Shown piece after piece: positions 25,868 through 34,515 of a DNA stretch of 42,898 bases. The notes under the pieces were generated by a model, which saw only the letters and a program-made list of their open reading frames with translations, was not told the DNA's origin and made no database searches. The stretch is from Nafulsella turpanensis ZLM-10 (GTDB taxonomy: Bacteria > Bacteroidota > Bacteroidia > Cytophagales > Cyclobacteriaceae), in contig NZ_ANNU01000061.1 of NCBI RefSeq assembly GCF_000346615.1, forward strand, positions 1 to 42,898, read 5' to 3'. Numbering within the stretch: the stretch's first letter is position 1; each line of letters starts with the position of its first letter. The translations under genes were made by a program, and so were the position numbers.

Positions 25868-26809
25868 CTACTTCCATTCCACCACCATTCCACGGCTTTT
25901 ATCCTGCAGGCGGGGCGGAACCGTTTCCTGTAAATGGTTGGATAACAGCTGCAGGAGCCGCTCTTTGGCAAAATGGCGGCTATATACCAGGCTTACTTCC
26001 CGCAGGGGACGGGGCTCAGCAAACCTTTTTACCTGGAATTGCCGCTCCTCGGGCAGGTCGATGGTAGCCAGCTCAGGGAGCAGGGTAAAGCCTCCTTCCG
26101 CATCAACCAGTTTCCGGAGTGTTTCCAGAGAGCCGCTCTCGAAGCGGAACGGCATGTTTTCCTCATTTTTCCGGTTGTAGGCGCAGAGGTTCAGGACCTG
26201 ATGGCGGAAGCAATGGCCTTCGGAGAGAAGCCAGAGACCGGGCTGCGCGATATCATCCAGCTGCACAGGTTCCTGCGCAGCAAAAGGATGTTCCTGATGC
26301 GTGTATAGCTGTATTTCCTCATAAAACAAAGGCTTTTCTTTCATGGCCGGGTCGTGCAGGGGTGTTACCAGTATGCCTACATCCAATCGATCTTTCTTCA
26401 GAAATTCAACGATAGTCTCCGTTTCGTATTCCTGTATGTGCAGGGCTACCTTCGGGTACTTCCGGCAAAAGGGGCCGGCAAAGAGCGGCAGCAGGTAGGC
26501 TGAAAGGGTCGGGATGATGCCAATGTGCAGCTCTCCGCTGATGGTATCTTTCAGCTCTTCGGCAAGACCCTCAATTTTCCTGAACTCCTGCACTACCACT
26601 CTGGCCTGTTCAATTATGGCTTTACCTGCATCAGTAGGGATGACAGGCTGTTTGCTCCGGTCGAAGATCAGGAACCCCAGCCCTTCCTCCATCTTCTTAA
26701 TCTGCATGCTAAGGGTGGGCTGGGTTACAAAGCATTTATCTGCGGCGGTGGCAAAATGCCGGTAAGCATCTACTGCCAGCATGTATTCCAGTTGAATTAA
26801 TGAAATCAT
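25868..26809 (-). CDS. oxyR: Hydrogen-peroxide sensor OxyR (LysR family)
   Basis: A 313-residue LysR regulator. The N-terminal helix-turn-helix is FATAADKCFVTQPTLSMQIK. The OxyR identity comes from LLSEGHCFRHQVLNLC, where C200 and C209 sit eight residues apart like C199 and C208 of Escherichia coli OxyR, which form the peroxide-sensing disulfide. The effector domain follows (VALHIQEYETETIVEFLKKD, then FRFESGSLETLRKLVDAEGG). It should activate peroxide-defence genes. It is divergent from the intergenic promoter described below and about 0.4 kb from yaaA, a known peroxide-stress gene, which supports the assignment. Confidence 0.93.
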   Translation of the reverse strand: MISLIQLEYMLAVDAYRHFATAADKCFVTQPTLSMQIKKMEEGLGFLIFDRSKQPVIPTDAGKAIIEQARVVVQEFRKIEGLAEELKDTISGELHIGIIPTLSAYLLPLFAGPFCRKYPKVALHIQEYETETIVEFLKKDRLDVGILVTPLHDPAMKEKPLFYEEIQLYTHQEHPFAAQEPVQLDDIAQPGLWLLSEGHCFRHQVLNLCAYNRKNEENMPFRFESGSLETLRKLVDAEGGFTLLPELATIDLPEERQFQVKRFAEPRPLREVSLVYSRHFAKERLLQLLSNHLQETVPPRLQDKSRGMVVEWK

Positions 26810-26897
26810 AATCTGCCTGAAAAAGGGTGGTTTGTGGTATGGGTAATGACTGCTGCAAAAGAGGAAATGCGTAAAGCCAACGCAATATAGGAAAAAC

Positions 26898-26952
26898 CTA
26901 TTACTAAATAAATATTATAGATTCGATTTAATTGGTGGCTCATTTACTTTTG
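26898..26952 (+). promoter_or_regulatory. OxyR-type element and rightward promoter with no assigned gene
   Basis: CTATTACTAAATAAATATTATAG (26898-26920), read in segments, is an AT-rich imperfect inverted repeat with CTAT and ATAG ends, as in OxyR boxes. Directly after it, TTCG (26922-26925) and TACTTTTG (26945-26952), 19 bases apart, fit the Bacteroidota -33 and -7 boxes; the -7 matches TAnnTTTG exactly. The promoter points away from oxyR. No recognisable gene lies between it and the terminator at 27161-27198. Binding by OxyR is inferred. Confidence 0.5.
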
Positions 26953-26959
26953 CTGCATA

Positions 26960-27198
26960 TCAAAACAGAAAAGGACATCCGGAACAGCAATATGATAGTG
27001 TATTAAAGAATCTGCCGCACTTGGTAAGCAGCCTGCTCGAATGGGAACGACCAAAGAGCGAATTTTCGACGCTATCCGTTTATCTTCGGTCCTTACCAGC
27101 CTCGGTAAAATTGTGTGCCAGTAAGTTTATTTGTATAGGTTTATTATCGAGATTGATGTAAAAAAGGCACTCCTACAGCTGCAGGAAGTGCCTTTTTT
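26960..27198 (+). ncRNA. Candidate OxyS-like small RNA or orphaned transcript
   Basis: If the promoter at 26922-26952 is active, it would give an RNA of about 240 bases ending in the strong hairpin at 27161-27198. It has no convincing reading frame: the best is a 27-codon frame at 27041-27124 (MGTTKERIFDAIRLSSVLTS then LGKIVCQ). A divergent oxyR neighbour with an OxyR-like site is the arrangement of oxyS in enterobacteria. It might instead be the remnant of a deleted peroxide-defence gene. The same terminator also serves yaaA on the other strand, so its presence is not proof of this transcript. Confidence 0.3.
27161..27198. terminator. Bidirectional terminator between the oxyR spacer and yaaA
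   Basis: AAAAAGGCACT...AGTGCCTTTTTT flanks an inner near-palindrome (CCTACAGCTGCAGG), giving a long stem with A-run and T-run on both sides. On the minus strand it lies 25 bases after the yaaA stop; on the plus strand it would end the candidate RNA. Confidence 0.85.
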
Positions 27199-27223
27199 GT
27201 TTTAATAGGTAGGAGTAAAAAAT

Positions 27224-27988
27224 TTACCTGACGAACACCCACTCGTTCCCTTTGCTGAGTGAATCGCTGTACTCATAGCCTTCGAGCTGGAAGGTCTTAA
27301 GCTTTTCGGGCTGGTCAATTTTATTTTTGATGATAAAATCAGTCATCAGGCCACGGGCTTTTTTGGCAAATATGGCAATGGTGCTGTACTTCCCGTTCTT
27401 AAATTCTTTGAAAGCAGGGGTATAAACCGTCGCCTGCAGCTCCTTTTTATGGATAGCTTTAAAATATTCGTTGGAGGCGAGGTTAACCAGCGCCGGATTC
27501 TTCTGTGCGGCCAGGGCTGAATTAAGGGAATCTGTAATTCGCTTATCCCAAAAAGTATACAGGTCTTTGCCCCGCTTATTTTTAAGTTTTATTTTCATCT
27601 CCAGCCGGTAAGGCTGAATAAGGTCAAGCGGGCGTAGCAGTCCGTACAGGCCCGATAAAATGCGAAGATGATCCTGTGCGAACGTTGCCTCCTTCTTGCC
27701 GTAGTGCTGTAGGTCGATGCCTGTATAAACATCTCCTTTAAAAGCATAGAGGGCCTGCTTGGCATTTTCGGGAGAGAAGGGTGTATGGAAAGACTGGAAG
27801 CGCTCATAGTTCAGCCCGGCAATTTTATCACTTACCTCCATCAGTTTTGCTATATCCGCGGCAGACTGTTTCTGCAGTTCCTTTACCAGGAGCTCTGATT
27901 GTTCAAGCAGTTCCGGCTGAGAGTGCAGTTCCGGTACACCATTCGTTGAAAAATCCTGTGTTTTGGAGGGAGAAATAATCGTTATCAT
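27224..27988 (-). CDS. yaaA: Peroxide stress protein YaaA
   Basis: A 254-residue member of the YaaA/DUF328 family. The ATG at 27988 is used because homology starts MITIISPSKTQDF; upstream codons to 28063 look like leader. Recognisable stretches are LNYERFQSFHTPFSPENAKQ, ALYAFKGDVYTGIDLQHYGK, HLRILSGLYGLLRPLDLIQP and YRLEMKIKL, then VNLASNEYFKAIHKKEL and KKARGLMTDFIIKNKI. In Escherichia coli YaaA lowers free iron during peroxide stress and is controlled by OxyR; it binds DNA. Sitting near oxyR suggests the same logic here. Confidence 0.93.
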   Translation of the reverse strand: MITIISPSKTQDFSTNGVPELHSQPELLEQSELLVKELQKQSAADIAKLMEVSDKIAGLNYERFQSFHTPFSPENAKQALYAFKGDVYTGIDLQHYGKKEATFAQDHLRILSGLYGLLRPLDLIQPYRLEMKIKLKNKRGKDLYTFWDKRITDSLNSALAAQKNPALVNLASNEYFKAIHKKELQATVYTPAFKEFKNGKYSTIAIFAKKARGLMTDFIIKNKIDQPEKLKTFQLEGYEYSDSLSKGNEWVFVR

Positions 27989-28020
27989 ATTTATTTTATG
28001 CGTCGTGGGGAGCAATAAGC

Positions 28021-28090
28021 GAATGATAGAATAATGAGCGGCAGCTGCCTTTTGCATGTTCAAAACACGCTGCTTTTTATGCTATCATTC
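28021..28090. repeat. Long imperfect inverted repeat upstream of yaaA
   Basis: GAATGATAG (28021-28029) and CTATCATTC (28082-28090) are exact inverted complements. Inside them ATAA pairs with TTAT, and GCAGC with GCTGC. The roughly 70-base hairpin lies between the end of the large surface-protein gene (stop at 28109) and yaaA. It could be a terminator without a T-run or part of the yaaA leader. Confidence 0.45.
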
Positions 28091-28108
28091 TATTACTCTA
28101 CCTTTTCT

Positions 28109-31100
28109 TTACTTAAGCACTGTAATGCCGCCCTGTTGTTTCTGGAGTTTTTGTTCTTCGCCGAACTGGTTGCGATAGGTAATCAAATAAGCATAAGTGC
28201 CGACAATGACAGGTTCACCGTTATTACTGGTGCCCCTCCATTCAAAATGAGGATCGGTGCTTTCCCAGATGACCTGCCCCCAGCGGTTAAAGATTAAGAT
28301 GCGGAACTCCCGCACGTTTGCCAGCATTCTTTCATTAAGGATGCGGAAGTTATCGTTGCGGCCACCGATAATAATAGCATTCGGCAGGAACAGTTTTGGG
28401 GTACAGTCATACACCACCTGGAAAGGAATTGGCTCACAATCATTCACCTGGAGCTGATATTTTCCTTCTGCGCGTAAAATGAAGGTGCCGGTTTCATTAA
28501 CAATGGTCTGGCCGGTTGTCAGGTTCGTCCAGCGGTAAAGCTGGTAGCCCTCTATCTGAATCGTATCGCTGCTCATTTCTTCAAAAGTCGGGCACAATAC
28601 GTAAGTAGACTGTAGTTCAAGCTCCGGCTCCAGAACAGGAATTAGTTCTATTTCAGCTGTATCTTTTACATTGCAGCCGGCATTTCTCGTACTAACAACG
28701 GCCTGATAGTTTCCACCCTCCAGGTACACCTGAGTTTGGTTGGCAATTTCAATTAACTCCTGTTGAGGGTTTGCCAGGTTATACCACCGGATGTTAAGAC
28801 TATCGCTATACCCGGTTTGTACAGAAACGGCATAATAAGCTTCCCCACAGGCTCTTTCTGCTTCCAGCTTCAGGTCGGCAAGTGGGTTTTCAAGGTCAAT
28901 GGTATAAGGCTCTGATGTACTGCTACAGCCGGAGGCATTATCCGTTACGGTAACGGTATATGCTCCGCTCTGGTTGATGCTGATTTGGGCTGTTCCCTGT
29001 CCCGAAGCTACGCCCGGGCCCACCCAGTTGTAGGATAAATCTCCGCTGGCTCCTTCAGTTTGGGCACTTAAGGTAGCAGTGCCGCTACAGTTGTTATCAG
29101 AAGCGACAATATCGACCAGGGGTGGGCCGGAAATTAATACATTAACCGTATCGCGTTTCCAGCATTCCTGGCCACTGCCTGGGGCAGGTGTTACCTCTAC
29201 CACAAACTGGTAGGAGCCGGCTGTTTCTGTGTCCAGAATAGAAAGTGGTTGCGAGGTGCCGCTATTATTAAGATTTCGTCCGTTCAGGAACCAGGCGAAG
29301 GTAAAATCGCTGGCATTGGTAAAGCCGGCATCCAGCGACTGACTGAGGGTGGTACCCACGCAAACATTCACATCATCCCCTAATTCTGCCTTTGGGCGAT
29401 TGTCTCGTACTTCTACTTCTACTGTATCGGAACTACAGCCGGTAGTAAAGTCAATTACCACCAGTCCCCAAACACCTGCTGTATCTACTGTTAAAGTGTT
29501 GCCGGAAGTCCTAATGTGGTCATTAGGTTGTACCGGGGTAGCAGCCGCTAGCATATCGAGCCACTGAAAACCAAATCTGGTGGTATCGGCACTCTGACTG
29601 CCACTGCCTCCTTTTGCAAAGCCTTCGATGGTTACCGACTGTTCATCGCAAAGCAGGAGGTTCTGTCCTTCCGGTACAATCGCTTCCGGTTTGGGGTTGA
29701 TGATAAATTCTGCAATAATTGGTTCCTCTCCGGGCGCAGGGTAGGTGCCGCAGGGGTTGGTAATGGTCATTTTTACATAATAGGTGCCGGGGCCGTGCTG
29801 CTCATACACGCTGAAGGGCAGGCTTGGCGGGTCGGCAGGTGCTCCGGGTATTCCCTGTCCCTGCTGGAGGTTCTGAAAAGCCGTGTGGATGGTGTCGCCT
29901 GAAACGGAATTTTTAAAGAAATAGAAGTTTAGCGACATATCATTGCTGTAGCGCTGCTGGCCGAAAACCAGTACATCATCGCCAAAGCAGCTGGGCGTAG
30001 CCACCATCACTTCTGCTTCCGGAACGGACATTCCTGCATTTTCGCCAAAGTTAGGGAGGCCGAGGGTGCTTTGGGTTCCAGCTATAAGCTCAAAGTCATA
30101 ATTTTCATTAATGGGCAGAAGACTGGGAAGGGAGTCGGTGGGCCCTGTAATTTTAAATACCTTGGAAGAACCATTTCTGGCAATATAGAGTGCCTGGTCA
30201 GGCCCCAGTTGCAAGGCGCCTAATTCTTCACTAATGGCGCCAGATGCCACCCGCGAAGCTTCAATCGATTCTTTATTCAGGGTAGAGTCGACGGTGTACT
30301 GGTACAAGTAAGAGGTGCTGGCTGTCTTGACGGTGGCATACAAGCGGTCTCCGGCGAACTCCAGACCGTAAACAGTACCACCGGAAGGAAAAGGGAGGTC
30401 CTCCAGGCGTAGCGGGTTAGTGACTGTACCGGAGTCTGGATGAAAGCGGAACAGTTCAATATAGCTGCTTCCGCCTTCATTTACGGTGGTGGCCAGGATG
30501 CCACTATCGGATATGCGCATATAGCCGGTGCCATTGGTATGAGTAGAGCCGACATTGCTTATTACCGGCAGGTCAATTCCATCCTGTGTAACCGGATAGC
30601 TTAAAAAGGCATTTGAATTCAGCTCATGGGCTACTACCCATCCCCCGCCGCTGTCGCGGCTGGCGGAGGTAAGCTTTTCCGTTACCTGTTCATGCAGTGC
30701 AATATCGTTCAGGAGCCTTTCTTCAGCAGAAACAGCCACACCCGGAAGGGTGTCTGTCTTCAAGTCTAGGGTGCTAAAGGCCAGTTCTCCCGCCTCATCG
30801 ATGGTAAAAAGGTAAAAGAGCGTTTCATCTCCCGCAAAATCGACGAAGAGCGAATTCTGGCTTACTTCCCTGCTGCCGCCTACCGCATCGCCATTCATGG
30901 CCGGTTTTACTTCATTGCCATACCAAAGCGTTTCCCCATTGGTTAAGAACAGCACATCGGCATTGGCATCGCCTACAATGGCATTGCCCTGAACGGCGGC
31001 CTCACCTCCGGCCATGGCACCGGTACTAATGGCCATACCGGTTTTAAAATCGATACCGGCACCATCTCCAAAATACCAGCGGCTGTTATTCTGGTCTTCT

Positions 31101-31816
31101 TCATTATAAATGACGACTCTAAAGCTCTGGTAAATAGGGCAGCCGCCTTCATTATAAACCACAAAATAGGTTCCGGCATCTTTGTATTTTCCATCGGCAG
31201 TAGTATCCGTTCCGATGGTGATTTCCGTTGCACTCACCACCGGGTTATCACCATCAGCACTTTGGGGCCTGAACCAGTTAACCTCTGCAGGGGTTCCACC
31301 CTGCTGGCCACCACCTCCTCCGCTACCGCCGCCACTGGCAGCCTGGACCTGGGCCTGCAATGTTCGGGTATCGCCCGGGCAGAGAACTAACTCACCTGAT
31401 ACTGCCTTTGGTTCGCCGGAAGGATCATCCTGGTCCATAATCTGGAGCTGCTGTTCATTCTGCTGGATAGGGGCGAGGGTGGGGATGGTATCGCTGATGC
31501 CGTCATTCCATACCACGAGCTGAACAGGGTAATTTCCGGCCTGCGGAAAGGTTACAATTGGCTGCAACTGCCGGGAGGTAAGCGAGTCTCCGGTGTTGGG
31601 GTCAACAGTGCCAAAATTCCAGAGTACGCTATCGGGTGTGGTGGGGTAGCGGGCAAAGAATTTAGTAGAGGCTGTGCTCCCTTGCTGGGGATTTGCCGGC
31701 AAACAAGTACCCAGAACGTCAATCTCGATATCGGGTGGCGTTTGAGCCCATGCCAGGGCAGGAAGCATCCACAACAGGCACAGGTAAAATATGGAAATGA
31801 GCGATCTTTTACGCAT
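28109..31816 (-). CDS. Large secreted protein with gliding-associated type B C-terminal domain
   Basis: A 1235-residue exported protein. The ATG at 31816 gives the signal MRKRSLISIFYLCLLWMLPA ending AWAQ. A PKD-like domain (about 50-120: DSVLWNFGTVDPNTGD, FPQAGNYPVQLVVWNDG) is followed by a Gly-rich linker (about 161-174). A long beta-rich part has propeller-like and Ig/PKD-like units (SISVDGTQ-type Asn/Gly turns, SYNWVGPGVASGQGTAQISI, AYTVTVTDNASGCSS). The C-terminus is the gliding-motility domain: PKLFLPNAIIIGGRNDNFRI, FRILIFNRWGQVIWES, WRGTSNNGEPVIVGTYAYLI, ending GGITVLK. Such type B domains direct export by T9SS and usually pair with a PorP/SprF protein, which is encoded divergently next door. 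Confidence 0.88.
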   Translation of the reverse strand: MRKRSLISIFYLCLLWMLPALAWAQTPPDIEIDVLGTCLPANPQQGSTASTKFFARYPTTPDSVLWNFGTVDPNTGDSLTSRQLQPIVTFPQAGNYPVQLVVWNDGISDTIPTLAPIQQNEQQLQIMDQDDPSGEPKAVSGELVLCPGDTRTLQAQVQAASGGGSGGGGGQQGGTPAEVNWFRPQSADGDNPVVSATEITIGTDTTADGKYKDAGTYFVVYNEGGCPIYQSFRVVIYNEEDQNNSRWYFGDGAGIDFKTGMAISTGAMAGGEAAVQGNAIVGDANADVLFLTNGETLWYGNEVKPAMNGDAVGGSREVSQNSLFVDFAGDETLFYLFTIDEAGELAFSTLDLKTDTLPGVAVSAEERLLNDIALHEQVTEKLTSASRDSGGGWVVAHELNSNAFLSYPVTQDGIDLPVISNVGSTHTNGTGYMRISDSGILATTVNEGGSSYIELFRFHPDSGTVTNPLRLEDLPFPSGGTVYGLEFAGDRLYATVKTASTSYLYQYTVDSTLNKESIEASRVASGAISEELGALQLGPDQALYIARNGSSKVFKITGPTDSLPSLLPINENYDFELIAGTQSTLGLPNFGENAGMSVPEAEVMVATPSCFGDDVLVFGQQRYSNDMSLNFYFFKNSVSGDTIHTAFQNLQQGQGIPGAPADPPSLPFSVYEQHGPGTYYVKMTITNPCGTYPAPGEEPIIAEFIINPKPEAIVPEGQNLLLCDEQSVTIEGFAKGGSGSQSADTTRFGFQWLDMLAAATPVQPNDHIRTSGNTLTVDTAGVWGLVVIDFTTGCSSDTVEVEVRDNRPKAELGDDVNVCVGTTLSQSLDAGFTNASDFTFAWFLNGRNLNNSGTSQPLSILDTETAGSYQFVVEVTPAPGSGQECWKRDTVNVLISGPPLVDIVASDNNCSGTATLSAQTEGASGDLSYNWVGPGVASGQGTAQISINQSGAYTVTVTDNASGCSSTSEPYTIDLENPLADLKLEAERACGEAYYAVSVQTGYSDSLNIRWYNLANPQQELIEIANQTQVYLEGGNYQAVVSTRNAGCNVKDTAEIELIPVLEPELELQSTYVLCPTFEEMSSDTIQIEGYQLYRWTNLTTGQTIVNETGTFILRAEGKYQLQVNDCEPIPFQVVYDCTPKLFLPNAIIIGGRNDNFRILNERMLANVREFRILIFNRWGQVIWESTDPHFEWRGTSNNGEPVIVGTYAYLITYRNQFGEEQKLQKQQGGITVLK

Positions 31817-32020
31817 TAAATGAAGCAATTAGTGGAGCACAAGCTTTCAGCTGCTCTTTTGTAAAAAGCCGCCTAATTGGTAAAGATAGAACAAACAAAG
31901 TAAAACATTTATTGTTGAATATAACAAAAATACACTTCTTTTAAGTCCAGCGTCCGCGAACATTAAATAATTTTTTAGTATAATCGTTGTTAATACATAT
32001 TATATTTACGCCTACACTCT

Positions 32021-33094
32021 ATGCCTATGGCCAGCCAATATACAATTGTTAAGCGTTTTCTATCAGTAGGTAGTTTTTTGCTGCTTTACTTCTTTTTTGC
32101 TGCCCCGGCGCAGGCGCAGGATCCGCAGTTTTCGCAGTTCTATGCGAATCCGCTTTACCTGAACCCTGGCCTGGTAGGGAACGTGGAGAATGCGCGTGTG
32201 GGTGTAAACTTCCGGCACCAGTGGCCCGCCATCGATGCCAGTTTTACCACCTTTACTGCTTACTTCGATTATTTTCTGGAAGATTTTAACAGCGGGGTTG
32301 GGGTGTTGCTGATGCGCGACCAGCAGGGCCTGGCCGGGCTTAATTCCACCAGCCTGCAGTTGCAGTATGCTTACCAGCTTCCGTTAACGGAAAAGCTGAG
32401 CTTTCGCCCGGGTATTACCATAGGGGGTATCCAGCGGAGCATTAATAAAGATAAGCTTCAGTTTGCCGACCAGTTTAATGGGACAGGCTTTGATCCTGTC
32501 GGCCAGAGTGGAGAAGATCTTTCTAACCTAAGGTCTATTTACCAGTTCGACCTTGGGCTGGGAGGGGTATTGTATATGCCTAACGCCTACCTGGGTGCAT
32601 CGGTAAGTCATATTAACCAGCCGGCTTTTACCTTCTTCGGTGGTGAAGATAATGTTTCCTATCTCCCTTATAAATTATCAGTACACGGAGGATATGTGTT
32701 TTACCTGCAGGCCGATGCTCTCCGTCGTGGCTTCGACCAGTTTGGCCGGGAGCGCAGCATTACTCCTACCTTCGAGTATAAAAGCCAGGGCGATTTCCGG
32801 CAAATGAGCCTGGGAGCCTACCTTACCTACGAGCCGGTAGTGTTTGGGGTGTGGTACCGCGGACTTCCTGTCGGTGGCCTGGAAGGAGTGGAAAATAACA
32901 ATGAAGCAGCCATCTTCCTGCTTGGCCTAAAAACAGGCGATCTTAATATTGGCTACAGCTTCGACTATACCCTTTCCGACCTTACCATCAATACCGGTGG
33001 GGCACATGAGCTAAGTGCCAGCTATAATTTCAGGCTTACCAACAGCCGCCGGCCACCTAAAAATGTGCGGCTTATTCCCTGTCCGGAATTTTAA
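32021..33094 (+). CDS. PorP/SprF family type IX secretion membrane protein
   Basis: A 357-residue outer-membrane protein with a signal peptide (FLLLYFFFAAPAQAQ). The family start is clear: DPQFSQFYANPLYLNPGLVG then RVGVNFRHQWPAIDASFTTF. Later stretches are FNSGVGVLLMRDQQGLAGLN, YLGASVSHINQPAFTFFGG and SYNFRL near the end, after an ISFDYTLSDLTINTGG-like region. In Flavobacterium johnsoniae SprF is needed to secrete SprB, a type B substrate, and PorP belongs to the Porphyromonas machinery. The divergent neighbour has a type B domain, so this protein is its likely partner. Terminator at 33112-33141. Confidence 0.88.
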   Translation: MPMASQYTIVKRFLSVGSFLLLYFFFAAPAQAQDPQFSQFYANPLYLNPGLVGNVENARVGVNFRHQWPAIDASFTTFTAYFDYFLEDFNSGVGVLLMRDQQGLAGLNSTSLQLQYAYQLPLTEKLSFRPGITIGGIQRSINKDKLQFADQFNGTGFDPVGQSGEDLSNLRSIYQFDLGLGGVLYMPNAYLGASVSHINQPAFTFFGGEDNVSYLPYKLSVHGGYVFYLQADALRRGFDQFGRERSITPTFEYKSQGDFRQMSLGAYLTYEPVVFGVWYRGLPVGGLEGVENNNEAAIFLLGLKTGDLNIGYSFDYTLSDLTINTGGAHELSASYNFRLTNSRRPPKNVRLIPCPEF

Positions 33095-33111
33095 ACATAA
33101 AGTTTTCATAG

Positions 33112-33141
33112 AAAGGCTGGTATACTTACCGGCCTTTTTTG
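33112..33141 (+). terminator. Rho-independent terminator after the PorP/SprF gene
   Basis: AAAGGCTGGTA and TTACCGGCCTTT pair (with a G-U pair) around a short loop and are followed by a T-run, 18 bases after the stop codon. Confidence 0.8.
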
Positions 33142-33234
33142 TTTCGGGCAACCTCTTTCCATTGCAACGTCCTCTTTCTTTTGGGCATAAGCCGTACATT
33201 TGGTGCAGTTAAACTGTAGCGAAAATTACCTTTT

Positions 33235-34473
33235 ATGTCACCCGAAGAAATTCTTTACCTGATTTGCGGTCTGCTGATAGCGGACTTTTTATTCGACCAG
33301 TGGCTCAATTACCTGAACCTTCGCCATGGCCGCAGCGGGCTGCCTGAACCACTCCGCGGTATATATCCGGAAGAAGAGTATCACCGTTCGATCAGCTATC
33401 AGCGGGAGCGACAGCGCTTCTCCCTGTGGCAAAGCAGCTTCAGCTTTGTGCTGCTGCTGGTCATGCTCCTGAGCGGGGCCTTTGGCTGGCTCGATGGCTG
33501 GTTGCGCTTATACTTCGAAAATCCGCTTATTCTGGCGCTGGCCTTCTTTGGTGTCTTGTTTGTGGCTTCCGACCTGCTGAGCATTCCATTTCAGTGGTAC
33601 AGTACTTTTGTAATAGAAGAGAAGTGGGGCTTCAATAAAACTACTCCTGCTACTTTCATAAAAGATAAGCTTAAGGGCTACCTCTTAGGAATGCTGATAG
33701 GAGGAGGAATACTGGCTGTGCTGCTGTATCTTATTCTTTTTATTGGTCCTTCTTTCTGGCTTTATTTCTGGGCTGTAATGGCCTTATTCTCCTTGGGGGC
33801 TAATATGTTTTATAGTTCGCTAATACTGCCTCTCTTCAATAAGCTTTCTCCGCTGCCGGAGGGAGAATTAAAGGAGGCCATACTGGCATATAGCCGGAAG
33901 GTTAATTTCCCGGTAGAAAACATGTATGTAATAGATGGCTCGAAAAGAAGCAGTAAAGCAAATGCTTTTTTCTCAGGTTTGGGGAAGAAAAAGAAAATCG
34001 TCTTATTCGATACGCTCATTGACAATCATAGCACCGAAGAGCTGGTGGCGGTGTTGGCGCATGAAGCCGGGCATTATAAGAAAAAGCACATTGTGAAGGG
34101 CTTTGTTCTTTCTCTGCTGCAAAGCGGACTGATGTTGTTTCTCCTCTCGTTGCTGGTGTTTTATGCTCCGCTTTCGGCGGCACTGGGCGGTTCTGAATGG
34201 GCCATGCACCTGAATTTACTGGCTTTTGGATTGTTGTTTTCGCCGGTATCTCTGCTCATTAGTCTGTTTACGAATAAAATGAGCCGGAAGCATGAGTATG
34301 AGGCCGATGCCTTTGCGGCAGAAACTTATGGTGCCATTCCTTTGCAGGAGGCACTCAAAAAACTATCGGTGCGGAATTTGACCAACCTGTGGCCACATCC
34401 TTTGTATGTGCGGGTGCATTATTCTCATCCGCCCCTGCTCAGGCGGCTAAAGGCCTTAGAGAAGTATGTTTAA
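33235..34473 (+). CDS. M48 family (Ste24-type) membrane zinc metalloprotease
   Basis: A 412-residue polytopic membrane protein. The zinc site is HEAGH (H276, E277, H280) in VAVLAHEAGHYKKKH, and the third ligand is E354 in MSRKHEYEADAFAAETYG, matching the Ste24/CAAX prenyl endopeptidase family. The N-terminal half has several membrane segments and the family phrase WYSTFVIEEKWGFNKTTPAT. Other Ste24 stretches are SLILPLFNKLSPLPEGELKE and GSKRSSKANAFFSGLGKKKK. Bacterial members take part in membrane-protein quality control. It lies between two T9SS genes, but no direct link to T9SS is known to me. The length is normal. Confidence 0.92.
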   Translation: MSPEEILYLICGLLIADFLFDQWLNYLNLRHGRSGLPEPLRGIYPEEEYHRSISYQRERQRFSLWQSSFSFVLLLVMLLSGAFGWLDGWLRLYFENPLILALAFFGVLFVASDLLSIPFQWYSTFVIEEKWGFNKTTPATFIKDKLKGYLLGMLIGGGILAVLLYLILFIGPSFWLYFWAVMALFSLGANMFYSSLILPLFNKLSPLPEGELKEAILAYSRKVNFPVENMYVIDGSKRSSKANAFFSGLGKKKKIVLFDTLIDNHSTEELVAVLAHEAGHYKKKHIVKGFVLSLLQSGLMLFLLSLLVFYAPLSAALGGSEWAMHLNLLAFGLLFSPVSLLISLFTNKMSRKHEYEADAFAAETYGAIPLQEALKKLSVRNLTNLWPHPLYVRVHYSHPPLLRRLKALEKYV

Positions 34474-34515
34474 TCATTTAGTGTAAGTTATAGCGTTTGT
34501 TTTACCCAATTGAAT

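Noticed and set aside
27041-27124. 27-codon frame in the oxyR-yaaA gap
   Set aside because: Too short and unrecognised to call a gene; mentioned only as part of the candidate RNA.
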